The notes beneath the pieces were generated by a model. It was not told the origin of the DNA, searched no databases, and saw nothing but the letters and a program-made list of their open reading frames with translations. Positions 38,180 to 47,205 of a stretch of DNA of 64,000 nucleotides are shown here, piece after piece. Position 1 is the first letter of the stretch. Each line of letters starts with the position of its first letter. The position numbers and the translations under genes are program-made. The stretch comes from Oscillospiraceae bacterium (GTDB lineage: Bacteria > Bacillota > Clostridia > Oscillospirales > Oscillospiraceae). Where the stretch lies: the NCBI GenBank assembly GCA_021202845.1, contig JAJQCF010000031.1:1-64000 (forward strand), written 5' to 3'.

Positions 38180-38659
38180 GTGGAGGATTTTTCCCATTTT
38201 AACGAATCAGGCCGCGCGCGCATGGTTGACGTGGGCGGCAAGGCGGTCACGGAGCGCACCGCTATAGCCAGCGGACGCGTGCTGGTGAACGCCGAGACGT
38301 TCCGTCTCATCAAAACCGGCGGCATGAAGAAGGGCGACGTGCTGGGCACGGCGCAGATTGGCGGCATCATGGGCGGCAAGCGCACGAGCGACATTATCCC
38401 CATGTGCCACCCGATATTTATTACCGGCATTGACATTGATTTCAACCTCAACGAGGAGGATTTAGCGGTAGAGATTACCGCGACGGCCAAGTGCTCCGGC
38501 GTGACGGGCGTGGAAATGGAAGCGCTGACGGCGGTGAGCGTGGCGGCGCTGACGGTGTACGATATGTGCAAGGCCGTGCAGAAGGATATGGTGATATCCG
38601 ACATTAAGCTGCTGAAGAAAACCGGCGGAAAGTCCGGCACGTTTATCAGGGAGGAATGA
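38180..38659 (+). CDS. moaC: Cyclic pyranopterin monophosphate synthase MoaC
   Basis: A 159-aa enzyme, second step of molybdopterin synthesis. Landmarks: MVDVGGKAVTERTA at the start, KRTSDIIPMCHPI near 70 with the active-site His, and GVEMEALTAVSVAALTVYDMCK near 113. Start is GTG at 38180, ten bases after the TAGGAGG in the moaA end. Expected partners moaD and moaE (MPT synthase) are not in this window. Confidence 0.95.
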   Translation: MEDFSHFNESGRARMVDVGGKAVTERTAIASGRVLVNAETFRLIKTGGMKKGDVLGTAQIGGIMGGKRTSDIIPMCHPIFITGIDIDFNLNEEDLAVEITATAKCSGVTGVEMEALTAVSVAALTVYDMCKAVQKDMVISDIKLLKKTGGKSGTFIREE

Positions 38660-38664
38660 AAATT

Positions 38665-39168
38665 ATGAAGCTGACCGCAGCCGTAATAACCATGAGCGAC
38701 AAGGGCTCGCGCGGCGAGCGCGCCGACGCCTCCGGCCCCGCGATGTGCGCCATGCTGGCCGCCGAGGGCTGGGAGGTGGTTCACACCGCCGTCATTCCCG
38801 ACGACATGGAAACCATAAAGACGGAGCTTATTAAGTGTGCGGACGAGCTGGGCGTCTGCCTTGTGGCCACGACCGGCGGCACGGGCTTTTCCGTGCGCGA
38901 CGTGACCCCCGAGGCGACCAAGGCTGTCATTGAGCGCGAGTGCCCGGGCATACCCGAGGCCATGCGCGCGGAGAGTATGCGCATAACGCCGCGCGGCTGT
39001 CTCTCGCGCGAGGCGGCGGGCATACGCGGCGGCACGCTCATTGTCAACTGCCCGGGCAGCGAAAAGGCGGCGCGCGAGTGCCTCGGAGCCGTCCTGCCCG
39101 CGCTGAAGCACGGCGTGGAAATACTGCGCGGCGAGGCCGGAGAGTGCGCCGCGCCGGTGAATAAATAA
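38665..39168 (+). CDS. mog: Molybdopterin adenylyltransferase (MogA/MoaB family)
   Basis: A 167-aa protein of the MoCF family that adenylates molybdopterin for metal insertion. SDKGSRGERADASGP near the N-terminus, ATTGGTGFSVRDVTPEAT (the TTGGTG motif) near 70, and TLIVNCPGS near 125. Two ATGs compete: 38656 touches the AGGGAGG ribosome-binding site, while 38665 lies ten bases after it, so 38665 is preferred. Confidence 0.93.
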   Translation: MKLTAAVITMSDKGSRGERADASGPAMCAMLAAEGWEVVHTAVIPDDMETIKTELIKCADELGVCLVATTGGTGFSVRDVTPEATKAVIERECPGIPEAMRAESMRITPRGCLSREAAGIRGGTLIVNCPGSEKAARECLGAVLPALKHGVEILRGEAGECAAPVNK

Positions 39169-39209
39169 CAAGCCAAAACTAAAATTATTGACAGGAGAAA
39201 TAACAGACT

Positions 39210-39650
39210 ATGGCAAGCATTAAGGCAGTATGCATTTCAACGGCAAAGGGCACCCAGAAGTGGGAGGTGCCAGAAATTGAGCTCAAGCCCGACCACGGCA
39301 TCGTCGGCGACGCCCACGCGGGCAAGTGGATTCGTCAGGTCAGCCTGCTGGGTGCGGAGAGCGTGGCGAAGCTACAGGAGAAGATTACAACATTCACCAT
39401 TAAGCCGGGCGCGTTTGCGGAAAATATTCTCACCGAGGGCATCACGCTCTACGAGCTGCCCGTGGGCACCAAGCTCAAGCTGGGCGAGAGCGTAATAGGC
39501 CGCGTGACGCAGATAGGCAAAACCTGCCACAACGACTGCGCGATAAGAAAGGCCGCGGGCGACTGTGTCATGCCGCGCGAGGGCATTTTCATTGAGATTT
39601 TAGAGGGCGGCAAGCTCAAGGCCGGCGACAGCTTAGAGGTGCTGGAGTGA
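39210..39650 (+). CDS. MOSC-domain protein
   Basis: A 146-aa single MOSC domain. The family core shows HGIVGDAHAG near residue 29, VSLLGAES near 43, GAFAENILTEGI near 65, and the cysteine region IGKTCHNDCAI with GDCVMPREGIF near 108-128. Stand-alone MOSC proteins are linked to sulfur carriage or sulfuration of molybdenum cofactor. Position at the end of the moa cluster supports that. RBS AGGAGAAATAA. Confidence 0.92.
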   Translation: MASIKAVCISTAKGTQKWEVPEIELKPDHGIVGDAHAGKWIRQVSLLGAESVAKLQEKITTFTIKPGAFAENILTEGITLYELPVGTKLKLGESVIGRVTQIGKTCHNDCAIRKAAGDCVMPREGIFIEILEGGKLKAGDSLEVLE

Positions 39651-39694
39651 GCTGAAAGGCTTTCCCGCGAGGAACTGAATGATATATGATACGA

Positions 39695-39726
39695 AACGGC
39701 GGAGCAGCTGCAAGCTGTCCGCCGTT
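39695..39726. terminator. Hairpin between MOSC and dut genes
   Basis: Arms AACGGCGG and CCGCCGTT with an inner CAGCT/AGCTG pairing. It sits between convergent genes; the T-tract is short on both sides. Confidence 0.65.
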
Positions 39727-39741
39727 ACGCTGTATTTGCTT

Positions 39742-40176
39742 TTACTTCCCCGTGCTCCCGAACCCGCCTGCGCCGCGTTCGGTTTCGGGGAGGGCGGAGG
39801 CCTCGGTGAAGCGCACAGAGGGGCAGGGGAGGATTACGAGCTGGGCAATGCGCTGGCCGTTTTCTATAGTCTGCGGCACGGAGCTGTCGTTATGCAGCGC
39901 CACGGTGTACTCGCCGCGGTAGTCGCTGTCGCAGACGCCGACGCAGTTGGCGGGGCGCAGGCCGTTCTTGGAGGCCAGCCCGCTGCGGGCGAACACCGCG
40001 CCGAACCAGCCGACGGGCACTGCCATCGCCAGCCCCGTGGGAATCATGGCCGTCTCGTGCGGGGCGATGACGATGTCCGCCTCAAGGCAGGCGCAGAGGT
40101 CATACCCCGCCGCGTACTCCGACCCCGCCGTCGGCAGCTTCGCCCCCGGACGGAGCTTTTTCACCTGTATGTCCAC
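39742..40176 (-). CDS. dut: dUTP pyrophosphatase
   Basis: A 144-aa trimeric dUTPase that makes dUMP for ThyA and keeps uracil out of DNA. All five motifs are visible: AGYDLCA (near 23), RSGLASKNGL (near 64), GVCDSDYRGEY (near 78), NGQRIAQLVI (near 106) and the C-terminal ERGAGGFGSTGK. Single gene on the minus strand, convergent with the moa cluster. Confidence 0.96.
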   Translation of the reverse strand: MDIQVKKLRPGAKLPTAGSEYAAGYDLCACLEADIVIAPHETAMIPTGLAMAVPVGWFGAVFARSGLASKNGLRPANCVGVCDSDYRGEYTVALHNDSSVPQTIENGQRIAQLVILPCPSVRFTEASALPETERGAGGFGSTGK

Positions 40177-40265
40177 AAAAAATACCTCGTTTCAAGTTGA
40201 TAGGCCACAAGCCTCTAAAAGCATACCGCAGACGGCGCGCTTTTGCAAGAGGTTTCTTAACGCCC

Positions 40266-40309
40266 GAGCGCGCCCCGCATGGCCTTGCCGCACGGGAGCG
40301 CGCTCTTTT
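40266..40309 (+). terminator. Terminator-like hairpin downstream of the DASS gene
   Basis: Arms GAGCGCGC and GCGCGCTC with extra inner pairs, followed on the plus strand by TTTT. No plus-strand gene ends here, so it may stop antisense transcription, or act as an imperfect end signal for the minus-strand transporter. Confidence 0.4.
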
Positions 40310-40345
40310 GGATTTATTCTATATCGGTTTTATATCTTTATATTT

Positions 40346-41734
40346 TTATATAAAGAAGAACATTATCGCCGTGCCTATGATTACCCACACGATTGAGAGG
40401 GGGATACCCACCTTGGCGAGGTCGCGCATACTGTAGTAGCCGGAGGAGTATGTGAGAGCGAACACGCTGTCGAGGGGGAGTATGAAGGCGCAGTTGACGG
40501 CGTAGCCCAGAGGCAGTATCAGCACCCAGACGGGGACGCCCATTAACGGGGCGAAAACGGCGACTATGGGCACGAACACGGACACCATGGAGGGGTTCAC
40601 GGGGATGAGCACGTGCATGAACACGGTGAACGCCACGACCATGAGAATCATTATTATCGGGCTGGTGGTGGTGAAGGGGGCGAGCACGGTGGTGGCAATC
40701 CACTCCGCCGCGCCGGTCTGGAATATGGCCATTGCCAAGCCGGTGGAGCCGCAGATGAGCATCAGTATGTTCCAGTTAATGGCCTTGTTGAAGCTCTTGC
40801 CGTTGAGTATTTCCAGCTTGGGCAGGAAGAACAGGCAGGTGGCGAGCATACCGCTTATGGGCATTGCGATGTCGGTGAGGAACCAAGAGGCGATGAGGGC
40901 GGCGAAAATGATGATGAAGCCCCACTCCTTGACGGTCAGCTTGCCGAGGTTGCTCATGTCCGTGAGAGCCTCGGTGTCCAGCGCGTCCACCTCAGGCTTG
41001 AAGATTGCCACAATCACCAAGTAGGCCAAGGGCGTGAGGATTATGGCAAGGGGTATGCCTATCATAGCCCACTGGCCGAAGGTAATGGTGTCGCCGCTGA
41101 TTTGCTGCACGAGCGAGATGACCTGATAGTTCGGCAGCGAGCCCGCGGGAGTGCCGACGCCGCCAATGGAGACGGCTACGGGTACGCCTATGAGGCAGGA
41201 CTTGGCAAAGTTGCTCTTGCCCGGCTCCATGTTGTTCGCCTTGAATATTTTGATGAGCAGGGGAACCATGAGCGCCGAAAGAGCGAGGTTGGCTATTACG
41301 AACGAGATGAGCGAGGTAGCGCACATCAGCAGGAACAGCAGCTTTTTCGGGCTTTTGCCGGAGATTTTCAGCAGTCCGGCGACTATTCTGTTGCCGAGGC
41401 CGGTTTCCAGCATGGCCTGACCGATAAGGAAGCAGGCGACGCTGAAGAAGAACGTGGTTGGCAGGAAGTTGGAGGCCATTGCGGTGGGGTTGACCGTGCC
41501 GACTATGGGCTGGAGCACTGTGAAGAGCAGCGCCGTGACGCCGATTGGCATAACGTCAAGTATCCAGAATATCAGCGCGCAGACCATGAGGGCGATGGCT
41601 TTCAGTCCCTCCCGCGTCAGCCCCTCCTGCGTGGGCAGGGACGAGATTACAAAGTAGACCACTATTGTAATCAGAATGAGAATGAGGTTTCTGGTGGATA
41701 AGCGATTCTTTTCGGGATTTGCTAACGAAGACAT
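40346..41734 (-). CDS. DASS/SLC13-family sodium-coupled anion symporter
   Basis: A 462-aa membrane protein with about 12 hydrophobic segments. Family landmarks: LKAIALMVCALIFWILDVMPIGVTALL near residue 45, a first S-N-x-type hairpin region (SFVIANLALSALMVPLL near 145), GGVGTPAGSLPN near 192 and the second half IPVNPSMVS near 385. DASS carriers import dicarboxylates, sulfate or other anions with Na+. It is divergent from the molybdoenzyme operon and may import its substrate; that link is inference from position. RBS AAGGAGAGG. Confidence 0.88.
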   Translation of the reverse strand: MSSLANPEKNRLSTRNLILILITIVVYFVISSLPTQEGLTREGLKAIALMVCALIFWILDVMPIGVTALLFTVLQPIVGTVNPTAMASNFLPTTFFFSVACFLIGQAMLETGLGNRIVAGLLKISGKSPKKLLFLLMCATSLISFVIANLALSALMVPLLIKIFKANNMEPGKSNFAKSCLIGVPVAVSIGGVGTPAGSLPNYQVISLVQQISGDTITFGQWAMIGIPLAIILTPLAYLVIVAIFKPEVDALDTEALTDMSNLGKLTVKEWGFIIIFAALIASWFLTDIAMPISGMLATCLFFLPKLEILNGKSFNKAINWNILMLICGSTGLAMAIFQTGAAEWIATTVLAPFTTTSPIIMILMVVAFTVFMHVLIPVNPSMVSVFVPIVAVFAPLMGVPVWVLILPLGYAVNCAFILPLDSVFALTYSSGYYSMRDLAKVGIPLSIVWVIIGTAIMFFFI

Positions 41735-42042
41735 AACTTACCTCTCCTTCTTTTCCTATTTATAGCGCGGCCTGCGAACCTGACTTATAATTTTTTTAAA
41801 TACAAGTCGCGGCCGAGCTATTTGATAGGGTGATTATAACTTGTCAAAGCAATTTATGCAATAGTTTTATTTGATTTCAATAAACTTTGTGAAAAATAGA
41901 TAAAATTATTAAATCCGTTTTTGTTTGAAAAGACGATTTTATATTTTCATCTTGTACTATGATGATATTTGTGTTACGATGAATCAAACTATATGAGAAA
42001 TACTAAAAAGCATTTTCATCTGATAGTGGGAGGTATACAGCT
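41735..42042. promoter_or_regulatory. AT-rich divergent control region of DASS and molybdoenzyme genes
   Basis: A 308-base gene-free stretch, markedly AT-rich between 41840 and 42000. It contains the plus-strand promoter listed separately and probably the DASS promoter. No ORF, tRNA or known riboswitch seen. Confidence 0.6.
41952..41980 (+). promoter_or_regulatory. Promoter of the molybdoenzyme operon
   Basis: TTGTAC (41952-41957) and TACGAT (41975-41980) with a 17-base spacer, about 60 bases before the first gene. Confidence 0.55.
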
Positions 42043-43311
42043 TTGAAAACTGCTGCTGTAATCGGCTTCGGCTGTGCGGGCTTCTGCGCGGCCAAGGCCA
42101 TACGGGAGGCGGAGCCGGAGCGGGTCATCGACATCTACTCTGACACCGACGAGGCTCCCTATAACCCAATGCTGACGACGTATTACGTCTCGGGCAAGAT
42201 TAGCGAGAGCGCCATGTTCCCCTTCGGCGACTTGGAGCAGGTGCGCTCGGCGCTCGGCGCGAACATATTCTGCTCCAGCCCCGTGGAGGCGCTGAAAGCG
42301 CGCGAGCGGAAAATAGTCCTGCGGGACGGCACGGAGCGGCAGTATGACGACATAATCATCGCCACGGGCGCCAGCGCCGTCATTCCGCCGATAAAGAACC
42401 TGCCCGCGCGCGGCATCTACAAAATGCGTACGGCGCAGGACGCGAGGGCGCTGACCGAGGTGCTGGCGGGACAGGTCGGCAGCGCGCTCGTTGTCGGGGC
42501 GCAAATGGTGGGCATAAAGGTCGTGGAGCTGCTGCACCGCCGCGGCGTCAAGACATATCTGGCGGACATGGAGAGCCGAATGTTCCCCGCCTCGGCCTAC
42601 GACACCACCGCCGCCATTATCGCCGAGCGCCTGCTGAGCGCGGGCATAGAGCTGCGCCTCGGCGCGGCCGTGCAGTCGGTTGTTGAGCAGCAGAGCGGGG
42701 GACTGCTCTCCACGCTCTCGGACGGAAGCACGGTGGCCAGCGACATCGTCGTTTTCTGCTCGGGAATCCGCGCCAACCTCGGCTTTGTGGACAGAAGCGA
42801 GCTGGACGTGGGCCGCGGAATACGCACGGACCTGCATATGCGTACGAGCGCGGAGCATGTCTACGCCGCCGGCGACTGCTGCGAGACGACGAACATACTC
42901 ACCGGCGAGCCGATAAACCTCGGCCTCTGGGCGAACGCCGCGCAGCAGGGGCGCACAGCGGGGCGCAACGCCGCGGGTCTGGACGAGGAATATCAGGGGA
43001 ACCTTATCCAAAATATCACCCACTACATGGACACCGATTTTATAAGCGTCGGCGACGTGAAGGCCGCGGGCGAGCGCGCGGCGTGGAGCAGCGACAGCGG
43101 CTGGCGTATAGAGGTGACTGTCGCGGACGGCAAAATGGTCGCGCTGAATATTTTGGATAACGCCAATATCGCGGGACCTGTGAAGAATATCATTCTGCAT
43201 CAGGCCGCGCACCCGAGCGAAAAAATGACGGACTGCGCCAAAATGCTGCTCACGGCGAGCGGTATGCCCAAGGATTTCATTGCCATGCTGGGAGGTGAGG
43301 GCATTGACTGA
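42043..43311 (+). CDS. FAD/NAD(P)-dependent oxidoreductase of a molybdoenzyme complex
   Basis: A 422-aa pyridine nucleotide-disulfide-family protein without the redox CxxxxC. FAD site VIGFGCAGFCAAKAI at residues 6-20, IIIATGAS near 105, a second dinucleotide fold ALVVGAQMVGIKVVELL near 147, and the flavin motif VYAAGDC near 276. It resembles NorW/rubredoxin-reductase-type electron-transfer proteins. The start is TTG at 42043, nine bases after GGGAGGT. First gene of the operon; probably moves electrons between NAD(P)H and the ferredoxin and molybdenum subunits. Confidence 0.87.
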   Translation: MKTAAVIGFGCAGFCAAKAIREAEPERVIDIYSDTDEAPYNPMLTTYYVSGKISESAMFPFGDLEQVRSALGANIFCSSPVEALKARERKIVLRDGTERQYDDIIIATGASAVIPPIKNLPARGIYKMRTAQDARALTEVLAGQVGSALVVGAQMVGIKVVELLHRRGVKTYLADMESRMFPASAYDTTAAIIAERLLSAGIELRLGAAVQSVVEQQSGGLLSTLSDGSTVASDIVVFCSGIRANLGFVDRSELDVGRGIRTDLHMRTSAEHVYAAGDCCETTNILTGEPINLGLWANAAQQGRTAGRNAAGLDEEYQGNLIQNITHYMDTDFISVGDVKAAGERAAWSSDSGWRIEVTVADGKMVALNILDNANIAGPVKNIILHQAAHPSEKMTDCAKMLLTASGMPKDFIAMLGGEGID

Positions 43312-45442
43312 ACTGGAACGCAAAATTAAAGCCAAGATACCCGGCGAGGACACGGGCATAAGCATAAAAAAGACGATGTGCGACATCTGCACGCCGCTGT
43401 GCCACTGCGGCATCGATGCCTATGTCAAGGACGGAGAGGTAATAAAAATAGAGGGCACGGCGGGACACCCGATGAACGGCGGCGTGCTCTGCACCAAGGG
43501 TGCGAACAACCGCGCGTACATCTACCGCGAGGACAGAATAAAAACTCCCCTGCGCCGCACCGGCGAGCGGGGAGGGGAGAGCTTCGAGCCGATAACATGG
43601 GACGAGGCCTACAGCGAGATTGCCGCCAAGCTGCTCGGCACAAAGCGGACCTATGGCGCGAACAGCGTGGTGTTTTACTCCGGCTACGACAAGTGGTACC
43701 GCTTCATGCTCCAGCGTCTGGCCTTTGACTTCGGCACCATAAACTACGGAGCCGAGTCCAGCACCTGCTTCACCGCCAACCGCATGGCGTGGATGACGAT
43801 GACCGGCAAGTTCGCCCGCCCAGATATGCCCAACGCGCAGCTCTATCTGGCGTGGAGCAGCGCCACGCACTACTCGCGCTTCAATGTCGCCAACAATATA
43901 GACAACTTCAAGCGCCGCGGGGGCAAGGTCATCATTGTTGACCCGCGCATAACGCCCGCCGTGCAGCGCTGCGCGGATTTGCACCTGCGCGTCAAGCCCG
44001 GGACGGACGGCCTGCTGGCCAACTGCATTGCCGGACTTATCATCAAAAAGGGTCTGCACGACGCGGAGTATATAGAAAAGTACGTCCACGGCTTTGAGGA
44101 GTACGCGCAGTACGTCTGCTCGCTGGACATTGCCGAGGTCTCGCGTGTGACCACCGTGCCGCAGGAGCTGATAGAGCGCGCGGCGGAGATGATAGGCACC
44201 ACAAAGCCCATGTCGGTGGAGAACAGCCCCGGCTCGCTCATTCACCAGACGAACGGCTACCAGACCGCGCGCGCCGTGTTCGCGCTCTCCGTCATCACGG
44301 GCAACTACAATAATGTCGGCGGCAACCTGCCGCTGGACTTCACGTTCTGCGAGCAGGGCGCGGGCTTCAAGACGAGCGACGAGCAGTTCGCCGTGGAGAC
44401 AATGCCCAGCGGCTACGAAAACCGCGTCGGCGCCGCGCGTTTCCCCGTCTGGGGCAAGCTGATAACGCAGATTCAATGCACCGACCTCGCGCGGCAGATT
44501 TTAGAGGGCGAGCCTTACCCGCTGAAGTGCCTTGTGGCGCACGGCATGAATTACCGTATGTTCCCCGACAGCGGCTATATGCGCCGCGCCATAGAAAAAC
44601 TGGACTTCTTTGTTGATATTGACCTGTTTATGACCGACACGGCGCGGCTGGCCGACATTGTGCTGCCCGCCTGCTCGTCGTTCGAGCGCGAGGAGTTCAA
44701 GGTCTACCCGGGCGGCTTCGCGCGCTACTATATGCCGGCCATAGAGCCGCTGGGCGAGGCGAGGAACGACGCGCGCATAATTCAGGAGCTGTGCGCCCGT
44801 CTGGGCATTGAGGACGAGTACCTGCTGAGCGGCTACAGAAAGTGCATAGAGCACGTCATCGAGGGCTGCGGCGTGACGGTGGACGAGCTTATAGCCGCCG
44901 ACGCGCCGGTGAAGGTGCCGAACATGATGAAGTTCACGCCGCGCGGCTACATCGACCACGGCTGTGCCACGCCCAGCGGCAAGCTGGAGCTGTACTCCGA
45001 GCTGATTGCCTCCTGCGGCGCGGGACTGGAGCCGCTGCCCAAGTATTACCCGCCGAGCGCAAGGCCGAGCGAGGAGTTCCCGTTTATACTGCTCACCGGC
45101 GTGCGCGTGGCGAACGTGATACACACGAGGCTGCACGGTGTCAGCTGGGCGCGCGCTCTGCGCCCGTACCCCGCGGCGGACATCAGCCCTGAGGACGCCG
45201 AGCGCCTCGGCATCTCCGCGGGAGATAAAATCTGCCTGTATAACGAGCACGGGGAGATAGAGGTGCGCGCGAACCCCACCGCCGCCGTGGCCGCGGGTCA
45301 GGTGTTCATGTTCCACGACTACTCGGAGGCGGACGTCTCCCGGCTGCTGGACCGCAACGCGCTCGACGCCTACTCCGGCTTCCCGGGCTATAAATCCGCC
45401 GTCTGCGGCATACGCAAGGTTGAGGAGGGCGAGAGCGTATGA
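43304..45442 (+). CDS. Molybdopterin oxidoreductase catalytic subunit, substrate unknown
   Basis: A 712-aa bis-MGD enzyme of the DMSO reductase superfamily. The N-terminal 4Fe-4S site is TMCDICTPLCHCGI with the fourth Cys in LCTKG. A Cys in AESSTCFTAN (near residue 155) is the likely Mo ligand. IIVDPRITP and the molydop-binding C-terminal domain (from about 585, FPFILLTGVRVANVIHTR) are present. No twin-arginine signal, so cytoplasmic. Start TTG at 43304 after GGAGGTGAGG, overlapping the FAD gene; the next gene overlaps by ATGA. The reaction cannot be read from sequence. Confidence 0.88.
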   Translation: MTELERKIKAKIPGEDTGISIKKTMCDICTPLCHCGIDAYVKDGEVIKIEGTAGHPMNGGVLCTKGANNRAYIYREDRIKTPLRRTGERGGESFEPITWDEAYSEIAAKLLGTKRTYGANSVVFYSGYDKWYRFMLQRLAFDFGTINYGAESSTCFTANRMAWMTMTGKFARPDMPNAQLYLAWSSATHYSRFNVANNIDNFKRRGGKVIIVDPRITPAVQRCADLHLRVKPGTDGLLANCIAGLIIKKGLHDAEYIEKYVHGFEEYAQYVCSLDIAEVSRVTTVPQELIERAAEMIGTTKPMSVENSPGSLIHQTNGYQTARAVFALSVITGNYNNVGGNLPLDFTFCEQGAGFKTSDEQFAVETMPSGYENRVGAARFPVWGKLITQIQCTDLARQILEGEPYPLKCLVAHGMNYRMFPDSGYMRRAIEKLDFFVDIDLFMTDTARLADIVLPACSSFEREEFKVYPGGFARYYMPAIEPLGEARNDARIIQELCARLGIEDEYLLSGYRKCIEHVIEGCGVTVDELIAADAPVKVPNMMKFTPRGYIDHGCATPSGKLELYSELIASCGAGLEPLPKYYPPSARPSEEFPFILLTGVRVANVIHTRLHGVSWARALRPYPAADISPEDAERLGISAGDKICLYNEHGEIEVRANPTAAVAAGQVFMFHDYSEADVSRLLDRNALDAYSGFPGYKSAVCGIRKVEEGESV

Positions 45443-45885
45443 AGATGAAGTTTAATCTTGATGTGGAAAAGTGCGTTGCCTGCGGGGCCTGCGCTGTCGC
45501 CTGCATGGACCAGAACGACATCGACCCCGCCAAGGGTCAGACGCCGTACCGCCGCGTGGGCGTGCTGGAGCCGGAGCGCGGCAGCGGCGCGCTGCGCTAC
45601 CTCTCCATAGCCTGTATGCACTGCGACGACGCGCCGTGTATTCCCGCCTGTCCAGTCTGCTGCATCAGCAAGGACGAGCGCGGCATGACCGTCTACGACA
45701 ACACGCTCTGCATAGGCTGCCGCAGCTGCGCAATGGCCTGCCCCTACGGCGCGCCGGAGTACTCCGAAAACGGCAGAATGAACAAATGCCACGGCTGCAC
45801 CGTGCGCCAGCAATACGGCTACGCCCCCGCCTGCGTCCAAGTCTGCCCCACCAAAGCCCTGACCCTGACGCCGGACGAGGAGTGA
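45439..45885 (+). CDS. Four-cluster ferredoxin-type electron-transfer subunit
   Basis: A 148-aa protein of the DmsB/HycB type. Four cysteine sets are visible: CVACGACAVAC (near 12), CMHCDDAPCIPAC (near 59), CIGCRSCAMAC (near 91) and CHGC with CVQVC (near 113-136), which would hold four 4Fe-4S clusters. It overlaps the catalytic subunit gene by four bases. It would wire the molybdenum subunit to the FAD/NAD protein. No membrane anchor gene follows. Confidence 0.93.
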   Translation: MKMKFNLDVEKCVACGACAVACMDQNDIDPAKGQTPYRRVGVLEPERGSGALRYLSIACMHCDDAPCIPACPVCCISKDERGMTVYDNTLCIGCRSCAMACPYGAPEYSENGRMNKCHGCTVRQQYGYAPACVQVCPTKALTLTPDEE

Positions 45886-45918
45886 CATAATCCTCGCTTA
45901 CCCACATAATGCCGCACA

Positions 45919-47205
45919 TCACCCGCACTTGAACCGCAGGATGAAGCTTGTTCCGGCTTCCTTGGAGCTTTCGGCGCGGAGGGTGCCGTTCATTTTTTCG
46001 GTCATGCTTTTGGCGATTGTCAGCCCCAAGCCGTGGCTTTCGCCGGGGCTTCTGGCTTTGTCGGCGCGGTAGAAGCGCTCGAAGATGTGGGGCAAATCTT
46101 CGGGAGCTATGACGCTGTGGGGGTTGGTGACGGTGAAAACGGCGTACCCTTTTTGAGCTTGCAGCGAGACGAGGACGCTACCGCCGCTCGGTTCGTATTT
46201 CAGCGCGTTTTCAATCAGGCTGTCAACCACGCGCTGCAGGTAATCTTGGTTGGCGCGGATTTGCACGTTTTCCTGAAGCCGGCTTTCCAGCGCGATGGCT
46301 CGGTCGTAGGCCACGGATTCCATTTGCAGAACTGACTTTTCGGCCACCTCGGAGAAATCCACGCTCTCCGTTTCCACCGCCATCTCCGGCGACTCCACGT
46401 TGGAGAGCGTCAGCAGCTCGTTCACCATGCGCTGCATCTCGTGCGCCGCCCTCTGGGTGCTGTCTATCCACTGCATCTGCTCGCCCACAGTCGCCTGCGC
46501 GTTGCTTTGCAGAATATCGCCGTTGGCCAGAATTACGGTCAGCGGCGTTTTCAGGTCGTGGGAAACGTCTGCAATGAAGCGCTTTTCCCGCTCCATTGCG
46601 CTCTCCAGCGGCTGACCCGCGAGAATAGCCAAGCGGCGGCTGATGAAATAGAACAGCACCATAACTAAGGCAAAAATACCCGTGAACAGCAAAACGAGCT
46701 GCGCCATTGGCTCAAGAATGTATGAGGTGTTTGTAACGGCGATTCTGTAGTCTCCGCTGCCGCCGGAGCGGTAGTAAATCATGTTGTACTTCTTCAGTAC
46801 GCCGAAAGAATCGGACTGCTCCACGATTTCTGGGACCGCCTGCGCAAGAATATCTCTGTCGAACACCAAGGTTTTGGACAGAAGCGTAATTTCTCCGCTG
46901 TCCGCGTCATAAAAAACCGTGTTGATACCGCTTCGCTGCTCGGATGTCAGGCTGCTTGTGCTCTGGCTCGCGGCGGAGCTTTTTTTCTCCCTGTCTTTCG
47001 GCAGCGACTTGCTGTCGGAAATACGCTCGACGCCGGAGATGGAGGAGGAGCTGAGCGGTTTGACGACCTCGGTCATTGTCGTTTGCAGCGCGTCATAGTA
47101 GTCGTTGTACAAATATATGGAGATGAATACGAGAATAAACGCCAGCACGACGCCGACAATGCACATATTCAGCCAGATAAAGCGCCTGTGGTAGGACTTC
47201 AGCAT
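45919..47205 (-). CDS. Sensor histidine kinase of a surface-protein regulon
   Basis: A 428-aa kinase. TM1 at about 13-33, an extracytoplasmic loop with a Ser/Lys-rich part (52-90), TM2 at about 168-190, HisKA with ADVSHDLKTPLTVI near 222, and HATPase (SLIENALKY, then EDLPHIFERFYRADKARS and HGLGLTIAK). No HAMP or PAS is clear between TM2 and HisKA. It overlaps the response regulator by seven bases. The signal is unknown; promoters it probably serves are described below. Confidence 0.92.
   Translation of the reverse strand: MLKSYHRRFIWLNMCIVGVVLAFILVFISIYLYNDYYDALQTTMTEVVKPLSSSSISGVERISDSKSLPKDREKKSSAASQSTSSLTSEQRSGINTVFYDADSGEITLLSKTLVFDRDILAQAVPEIVEQSDSFGVLKKYNMIYYRSGGSGDYRIAVTNTSYILEPMAQLVLLFTGIFALVMVLFYFISRRLAILAGQPLESAMEREKRFIADVSHDLKTPLTVILANGDILQSNAQATVGEQMQWIDSTQRAAHEMQRMVNELLTLSNVESPEMAVETESVDFSEVAEKSVLQMESVAYDRAIALESRLQENVQIRANQDYLQRVVDSLIENALKYEPSGGSVLVSLQAQKGYAVFTVTNPHSVIAPEDLPHIFERFYRADKARSPGESHGLGLTIAKSMTEKMNGTLRAESSKEAGTSFILRFKCG

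Noticed and set aside
40177-40345. Small gene between dut and the DASS transporter
   Set aside because: Only short frames without RBS; the stretch is explained by leader sequence, a hairpin and AT-rich DNA.
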